9,529 bases of DNA from Actinomycetes bacterium (GTDB taxonomy: Bacteria; Actinomycetota; Actinomycetes; Actinomycetales; Microbacteriaceae). The notes under the pieces were generated by a model. That model was given only the letters and a program-made list of their open reading frames with translations. It was not told the origin of the DNA and searched no databases. This document shows, piece by piece, positions 5,782 through 9,529 of this stretch (within the stretch, counting starts at the first letter, position 1; each line of letters begins with the position of its first letter). Location of the stretch: NCBI GenBank assembly GCA_023386675.1, contig JAEWJG010000184.1, forward strand, positions 1 to 9,529, written 5' to 3'. A program made the position numbers and the translations under genes.

Positions 5782-6663
5782 TCAACCCACGAATCGCACG
5801 TCGCCGCCGCCCAGCCGAGTGCGCATGACGTCGATCGCGGCCGGATTCCTGTCGACGAGCAGGAACCGCCGCCCGAGGCCCGCCGCCACCGCGCCGGTCG
5901 TGCCGCTGCCCGCGAAGAAGTCGAGCACCCAGTCCCCCTCGCGGCTCGACGCCTGCACGATGCGGCGCAGGACCCCCTCCGGCTTCTGCGTCGGGTAGCC
6001 CGTCTTCTCGCGACCGGTGGGCGACACGATGGTGTGCCACCAGACGTCCGTCGGCAGCTTGCCGAGCTGCGCCTTCTCCGGAGTGACCAGCCCGGGCGCC
6101 ATGTAGGGCTCGCGCTCGACCGCCGCCGAGTCGAAGTGGTAGGCGGACGGGTCCTTCACGTAGACGAGGATCGTGTCGTGCTTGGCCGGCCAGCGGTTCT
6201 TCGGCTTGGCGCCGTAGTCGTAGGCCCAGATGATCTCGTTGAGGAACGACTCCCGGCCGAACAGCGCATCCAGCAGCACCTTGGCGTAGTGCGACTCGCG
6301 GTAGTCGAGGTGGAGGTACAGCGTCCCGTCGTCCGCCAGCACCCGCCACGCCTCGATGAGTCGCGGCTCCAGGAACCCCCAGTAGTCCTCGAACCGGTCG
6401 TCGTACCGGAGCAGGTCGCCCTTGATCCGCTCGTAGCTGCGGCCCTTGAAGCCGATCACGCTGCCCGCGCCGCCCTCCGACCGCACCGAGGTGAGAGTCT
6501 GCCGCGCCTGCGGCCGCCCGGTGTTGAACGGCGGATCGAGGTAGATCAGCCGGAACGCGCCGTCCGGGAGCTCGGCCAGCACCTCGAGGTTGTCGCCCTC
6601 GACGACGGTGCTCGGCGCATCCGGGTGCCACAGCGGGACGGCTGCGGGCTCGGGCTGCGACAT
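5782..6663 (-). CDS. Orphan beta-class N6-adenine DNA methyltransferase
   Basis: This 293-residue enzyme transfers methyl from S-adenosylmethionine to adenine in DNA. The catalytic motif IV DPPF (43-46, in LIYLDPPFNTG) precedes the cofactor-binding motif I DFFAGSGTTG (248-257). This permuted order defines the beta class (N-4/N-6 methylase family, related to type III Mod and CcrM-like enzymes). Asp rather than Ser before PP indicates N6-adenine. Motif X is visible as TGYPTQKPEGVLRRIVQASS, just before motif I. The target-recognition part would lie between about residues 55 and 215; the site cannot be read from it. It is much shorter than type III Mod subunits, and no nuclease or helicase gene is beside it, so it looks like an orphan. 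The ATG at 6663 lacks a Shine-Dalgarno sequence and lies within an inverted repeat. Confidence 0.92.
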   Translation of the reverse strand: MSQPEPAAVPLWHPDAPSTVVEGDNLEVLAELPDGAFRLIYLDPPFNTGRPQARQTLTSVRSEGGAGSVIGFKGRSYERIKGDLLRYDDRFEDYWGFLEPRLIEAWRVLADDGTLYLHLDYRESHYAKVLLDALFGRESFLNEIIWAYDYGAKPKNRWPAKHDTILVYVKDPSAYHFDSAAVEREPYMAPGLVTPEKAQLGKLPTDVWWHTIVSPTGREKTGYPTQKPEGVLRRIVQASSREGDWVLDFFAGSGTTGAVAAGLGRRFLLVDRNPAAIDVMRTRLGGGDVRFVG

Positions 6664-6680
6664 GCGTCCATTGTCGCAGC
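6654..6680. repeat. Perfect 9-bp inverted repeat over methyltransferase start, in divergent intergenic region
   Basis: GCTGCGACA (6654-6662) and TGTCGCAGC (6672-6680) are perfect inverted copies with a 9-bp spacer. The left arm and first spacer base include the methyltransferase start codon (6661-6663), and the right arm ends directly before the HAD gene's Shine-Dalgarno sequence. As DNA this could be an operator for both genes. As methyltransferase mRNA it would fold the start codon into a hairpin. GACAAT on the minus strand (6675-6670) sits at -12 to -7 of the methyltransferase start and may be its -10. Confidence 0.4.
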
Positions 6681-6686
6681 GGAGAG
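6681..6686 (+). promoter_or_regulatory. Ribosome binding site of the HAD gene
   Basis: GGAGAG lies 8 nt before the GTG at 6695. It decides the start, since the frame is open back to 6590 inside the methyltransferase gene. Confidence 0.6.
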
Positions 6687-6694
6687 AATGGACT

Positions 6695-7582
6695 GTGCAC
6701 AATCTCGGCCTCCTCTTCGACGTCGACGGACCGCTCGCCAGCCCCGTCACCCGCACCATCGCCATCCGCAGCATCGTCACCGACCTCGTGGCCATGGCCG
6801 CGGCGGGCGTCCCGATCGCGTTCATCACCGGCCGCTCCGGCGACTTCATCCGCCACCAGGTGGTCGCCCCGCTGTGCGACGCGGGCCTCGGCGAGGCGCT
6901 CGACCAGCACGGCGCGCGCATGTTCGGCGTGTTCGAGAAGGGCGGCGCGTGGGCGCCGATCACGGGCGAGGGGATGGGCGAGGTCACCGTGGATTCGTCG
7001 GTGGCCTTCGAGCCGCAGGCGGTGGACGCGGTGCGCACCCTCGTGCGCGAACGCTTCGCCGACACCATGTTCTTCGACGAGACCAAGCGAGCGATGATCT
7101 CGGTGGAGCAGCGCACCGACGTCGATGCCGACACCTACGCGGAGGCGCAGGGCCGGTTCCAGGATGCGGCGTTCGACGCGCTCACCGGCTTGGGTGTTGG
7201 GCTGCGCTACGGCTCCCGGACTGAGCCCGACGCCGACGGCGAGGTGCCGTTCCGCATCGACCCGACCATCATCTCCACCGACATCGAGTCGGTGCTGCTG
7301 GACAAGGACCGCGGCGCCCAGCGCGCCTTCGACTATTTCGCCGCGCGCGGCCCGCTCCCCCGCCGCTGGCGCTCCATCGGCGACTCCCGGAGCGACTACA
7401 AGATGGCCGACTTCGTCCACGACGCCGGCTACGAGGTCGCGCACGTGGACGTGCGCCCCGCCGACGGCGTGCTCGACCGCCCCTACGAGGTGATCACGAT
7501 CGGCGACGCCATCCACGACGACGCGGGGGCGGAGTTCCTTGCCCACTGGCGCCGGGAGCTGGGGCTGGAGGAGGCGGGCTAG
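6695..7582 (+). CDS. HAD-superfamily phosphatase
   Basis: This 295-residue protein has all four HAD motifs. Motif I is FDVDG with nucleophile Asp9 and acid/base Asp11. Motif II is FITGRS with Thr45. Motif III is Lys204 in LLDKDRGAQRAF, and motif IV is GDSRSDYKMAD with Asp230 and Asp234. The large insert between motifs II and III (about 75-190) resembles the class IIB cap of Cof-type, sucrose- or trehalose-phosphate phosphatases, so a phosphosugar is a plausible but unproven substrate. The GTG at 6695 gives the expected short lead-in to motif I and has a Shine-Dalgarno sequence. The gene is divergent from the methyltransferase with only 31 bp between starts, so their promoters must overlap or lie inside coding sequence. 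Its stop is 1 nt from the convergent protease gene. Confidence 0.85.
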   Translation: MHNLGLLFDVDGPLASPVTRTIAIRSIVTDLVAMAAAGVPIAFITGRSGDFIRHQVVAPLCDAGLGEALDQHGARMFGVFEKGGAWAPITGEGMGEVTVDSSVAFEPQAVDAVRTLVRERFADTMFFDETKRAMISVEQRTDVDADTYAEAQGRFQDAAFDALTGLGVGLRYGSRTEPDADGEVPFRIDPTIISTDIESVLLDKDRGAQRAFDYFAARGPLPRRWRSIGDSRSDYKMADFVHDAGYEVAHVDVRPADGVLDRPYEVITIGDAIHDDAGAEFLAHWRRELGLEEAG

Positions 7583-7583
7583 C

Positions 7584-8090
7584 TCAGCCGATCTCGCGCC
7601 CGCGGTTACGGCGGCGGACCTCCCGCGGCGCACGGCCGCCCAGGAACGACCGCGCCGGGTCCACGACGAAACCCTGACGCAGCGCCTCGCGGCCTACCAG
7701 CATCCGGAAGCCCATCTGATCGCGGTTCGTCAGCGTCGTCTCGGCCCGCACCGTGCGGCCGCCGAGCACCAGGTCGAGCAGCACCACGATCCGCTCCTCG
7801 GTGTGCCCCGACGAGCTGCGCACCACCCGCCGGTCGTGGATCGCGCACTCGGCCGCCACCGCATCCCGGTCGGAGTCCTGCCACGGATGCACCTGGAAGC
7901 GCACCCGGTCGCCGGGCAGCTCCTCGATGTCGAACGCGTGGAGGGAGGAGCTGCGTGCGCCCGTGTCCACCTTCACCTTGATCCACGGCACCGGGATGTC
8001 CGGGAGGCTCACCCATTCGCGCCAGCCGACAGTGTGCGAGCCGACCGTGCGCGCGCCGGCCTCGTCGGTGTTTAGATGGGTGTCGGCCAT
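7584..8090 (-). CDS. RimB-type retropepsin-like protease (RimK-associated)
   Basis: This 168-residue protein belongs to the family often named ATP-dependent zinc protease, despite an aspartic-protease (retropepsin) active site. That site is DTGARSSSLHA, with Asp42, in the strand IKVKVDTGA. A second conserved block is TLTNRDQMGFRMLVGREAL near the end, and the C-terminus is Arg-rich. In Pseudomonas the homologous RimB is encoded with RimK and trims the poly-glutamate tails that RimK adds to ribosomal protein S6. The same pairing here, divergent from a RimK gene 26 bp away, supports that role by analogy. The ATG at 8090 has GGGGGA directly against it (too close for a good Shine-Dalgarno sequence) and AAGAT at -11 to -7, so a leaderless mRNA is possible. 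It is 1 nt from the HAD gene's end. Confidence 0.87.
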   Translation of the reverse strand: MADTHLNTDEAGARTVGSHTVGWREWVSLPDIPVPWIKVKVDTGARSSSLHAFDIEELPGDRVRFQVHPWQDSDRDAVAAECAIHDRRVVRSSSGHTEERIVVLLDLVLGGRTVRAETTLTNRDQMGFRMLVGREALRQGFVVDPARSFLGGRAPREVRRRNRGREIG

Positions 8091-8100
8091 TCCCCCATCT
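8074..8100. repeat. Inverted repeat at the RimB/RimK divergent start region
   Basis: AGATGGG (8074-8080) and CCCATCT (8094-8100) form a perfect 7-bp inverted repeat with a 13-bp spacer, 20 bp centre to centre, about two helical turns. It covers the protease start codon (8088-8090) and most of the 26-bp intergenic space. An operator is possible, but 7-bp arms arise by chance at this density, so only the position makes it noteworthy. Confidence 0.25.
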
Positions 8101-8104
8101 TCGC

Positions 8105-8109
8105 AGGAG
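8105..8109 (+). promoter_or_regulatory. Ribosome binding site of rimK
   Basis: AGGAG lies 7 nt before the GTG at 8117 and supports that start. Confidence 0.7.
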
Positions 8110-8116
8110 CACCCCC

Positions 8117-9316
8117 GTGAAACTCGCCATCCTCTCGCGCGCCCCGCACGCGTACTCGACGCAGCGCCTGCGTTCGGCGGCCGAGAGTCGTGGCCACACG
8201 GTGAAGGTGCTCAACACGCTGCGGTTCGCGATCGATCTCACCCAGGACGAACCGGATCTGCAGTACCGCGGCCGGCCGCTGTCCGACTACGACGCCATCC
8301 TGCCGCGTATCGGCAACTCGATCACGTACTACGGCACGGCTGTGGTGCGGCAGTTCGAGCAGATGGACGTGTACACGCCGAACACCGCGAACGGCATCAC
8401 GAACTCGCGCGACAAGCTGCGTGCGACGCAGATCCTCTCCCGCCACAACATCGGGATGCCGCGCACCGCGTTCGTGAACAGCCGCGCGGACGTGCGCATG
8501 GCGATCGAGCGCGTCGGCGGGGCGCCGGTCGTGATCAAGCTGCTGGAGGGCACCCAGGGCATCGGCGTCATCCTCGCCCCGGAGGCGAAGATCGCGGAGT
8601 CGATCATCGAGACGCTGCACTCGACGAAGCAGAACGTCCTCATCCAGAGCTTCATCTCCGAGAGCCGCGGGCGCGACATCCGCGCCCTCGTCGTCGGCGA
8701 CCGCGTGGTCGCGGCGATGCGGCGCGTGGCGAGCGGCGACGAGTTCCGCTCGAACGTGCACCGCGGCGGGACGGTGGAGAAGGTCGCGCTGACGCCCGAG
8801 TTCGAGGAGGCGGCGGTCCGGTCGGCGCAGATCATGGGCCTCCGCGTCGCCGGCGTCGACATGCTGGAAGGCAAGGACGGCCCGCTGGTGATGGAGGTCA
8901 ACTCCTCCCCGGGGCTGGAGGGCATCGAGCGCGCGACCGGCCTGGATGTGGCGGGAGCGATCATCGACTTCATCGACAACCAGGTCGCCTTCCCGGAGAT
9001 CGACGTCCGTCAGCGGCTGAGCGTCTCGACCGGGTACGGGGTGGCGGAGTTGCTGGTGCACTCGAACGCGGACCTGATCGGCAAGTCGCTCCGCGACTCG
9101 GGCCTCGGCGAGCGCGACATCTCGGTGCTGACGCTGCACCGCGGGACGTCCGTGATCCCGAACCCGCGCGGCGGCTACGTGCTCGAGGCGGGCGACCGAC
9201 TGCTCTGCTTCGGCCGCCTGGAGGAGATGCGCTCGATGATCCCGGACCGGCGCAAGCGGCGGACCAAGGTGCGAAAGCTGCCGAAGGAGGCGCAGGAGGC
9301 GCTGATCGAGGGCTGA
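8117..9316 (+). CDS. rimK: RimK-family glutamate ligase fused to an RCK_C (TrkA-C) domain
   Basis: Residues 1-295 closely follow Escherichia coli RimK, the ATP-grasp ligase that adds glutamates to the C-terminus of ribosomal protein S6. Matching segments include the start MKLAILSRAPHAYSTQRLR, LPRIGNSITYYGTAVVRQFE, VVIKLLEGTQGIGV (Lys141), RDIRALVVGDRVVAAMRR, FRSNVHRGG and LVMEVNSSPGLEGIE, with likely metal ligands Asp248, Glu260 and Asn262. E. coli RimK is about 300 residues, while this protein has 399. The extra part (about 303-375) reads as an RCK_C/TrkA-C domain: GYGVAELLVHSNADLIGKSLRDSGLGERDISVLTLHRG, then VLEAGDRLLCFGRLEEM. Such domains bind small ligands, including cyclic di-AMP in some K+ channel regulators. 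A Lys/Arg-rich tail (RRKRRTKVRK) follows. The GTG at 8117 has AGGAG 7 nt upstream. Divergent from the RimB-like protease. Confidence 0.93.
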   Translation: MKLAILSRAPHAYSTQRLRSAAESRGHTVKVLNTLRFAIDLTQDEPDLQYRGRPLSDYDAILPRIGNSITYYGTAVVRQFEQMDVYTPNTANGITNSRDKLRATQILSRHNIGMPRTAFVNSRADVRMAIERVGGAPVVIKLLEGTQGIGVILAPEAKIAESIIETLHSTKQNVLIQSFISESRGRDIRALVVGDRVVAAMRRVASGDEFRSNVHRGGTVEKVALTPEFEEAAVRSAQIMGLRVAGVDMLEGKDGPLVMEVNSSPGLEGIERATGLDVAGAIIDFIDNQVAFPEIDVRQRLSVSTGYGVAELLVHSNADLIGKSLRDSGLGERDISVLTLHRGTSVIPNPRGGYVLEAGDRLLCFGRLEEMRSMIPDRRKRRTKVRKLPKEAQEALIEG

Positions 9317-9322
9317 CCCCGG

Positions 9323-9529
9323 TCAGGCGATCGGCTGCTCCGCCATCCGTACCCCTTCGCCGCGGCGGTAGTGGCGCAGGATGAGCCACAGCGTGACCAG
9401 GCCGCCGGCGGCCACCACGATCAGCACCACGATATAGAGGATGCCCGCCAGCGCCGTGACCGCGTTCGCCGTCTCCTGCGTCAGGCCGCCGGCCGTCGTC
9501 AGCTCGGCGAGCGCGTGGCCGTTCGCGAT
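9323..9529 (-). CDS. C-terminal part of an integral membrane protein (5' end outside window)
   Basis: On the minus strand a frame is open from the window end to a TGA at 9323-9325, giving 68 residues. From N to C these are a polar Ala/Thr/Gly-rich part (with LTTAGGLTQETANAVTA), one clear membrane segment (about ILYIVVLVVIAAGGLVTLWLIL), then a positively charged cytoplasmic tail (RHYRRGEGVRMAEQPIA). The hydrophobic-then-basic order is what a real membrane protein end looks like, and third codon positions are G/C rich. No start is visible because the gene begins beyond 9529. I do not recognise the family. It converges on rimK with a 6-nt gap. Confidence 0.6.
   Translation of the reverse strand: MANGHALAELTTAGGLTQETANAVTALAGILYIVVLIVVAAGGLVTLWLILRHYRRGEGVRMAEQPIA

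Noticed and set aside
5747..7633. 628-codon open frame on the minus strand spanning the SRPBCC end, methyltransferase and HAD genes
   Set aside because: It crosses several well-supported genes in other frames and shows no coherent domain; long open antisense frames are expected at this GC content.
5782..8090. A defence island around the DNA methyltransferase
   Set aside because: The adjacent HAD phosphatase and RimB-like protease have clear housekeeping-type homologies, and no nuclease, helicase, toxin or integrase is present.
9313..9326. CTGACC-CC-GGTCAG palindrome at the end of rimK as a terminator
   Set aside because: The loop is only 2 nt, there is no T-run, and much of the symmetry comes from the two facing stop codons.
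7753..9384. 543-codon plus-strand frame over the protease and rimK
   Set aside because: It is antisense to the protease and out of frame with the clear RimK protein; its sequence is low-complexity Arg/Gly/His-rich.
1..9529. tRNA genes, CRISPR repeats, insertion sequences, prophage or attachment sites
   Set aside because: I saw no cloverleaf-like segment, no regularly spaced repeats, no transposase or integrase motifs and no paired terminal repeats.

Overview
This is a high-GC window with GTG starts, dense gene packing and strong codon-position bias, so many spurious antisense frames are open. It looks like an ordinary chromosomal stretch of a high-GC actinobacterium. The gene types and the mix of leaderless-looking and Shine-Dalgarno starts would fit a Microbacteriaceae-like organism, but that is inference from sequence style only. 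I see no tRNA, rRNA, CRISPR array, insertion sequence or integrase.

Layout. 1-197: 3' end of a small hydrophobic protein. 248-1511 (+): an SRPBCC-fold protein followed 10 nt later by a haloacetate-dehalogenase-like alpha/beta hydrolase. 1501-3344 (-): a two-component system, OmpR-type regulator then histidine kinase, with an ATGA overlap. 3483-4411 (+): a DM13-domain lipoprotein overlapping (GTGA) a DoxX-like membrane protein, divergent from the two-component system. 4422-5246 (-): a PAP2 membrane phosphatase. 5353-5775 (+): a second SRPBCC protein. 5782-6663 (-): an orphan beta-class adenine DNA methyltransferase. 6695-7582 (+): a HAD phosphatase. 7584-8090 (-): a RimB-type retropepsin-like protease. 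8117-9316 (+): a RimK glutamate ligase carrying an extra C-terminal RCK_C (TrkA-C) domain. 9323-9529 (-): the C-terminus of a membrane protein that continues outside the window.

How the genes work together. Three units are functionally readable. (1) The two-component system with the divergent DM13/DoxX pair may be a regulated envelope redox module. (2) RimK and the RimB-like protease form a writer/eraser pair for poly-glutamate tails, best known on ribosomal protein S6. The RCK_C fusion suggests that the ligase is controlled by a small ligand, possibly a cyclic dinucleotide. (3) The SRPBCC and dehalogenase genes look like a small operon. Transcription units alternate strand along the whole window. 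All five convergent junctions overlap or are separated by 10 nt or less, and none has a clear terminator.

The most interesting points are the RimK-RCK_C fusion next to its protease, the DM13-DoxX-two-component arrangement, identical promoter-like words at fixed distances from several start codons that lack a Shine-Dalgarno sequence, and a 9-bp perfect inverted repeat covering the methyltransferase start codon. I found no convincing novel defence or mobile system.
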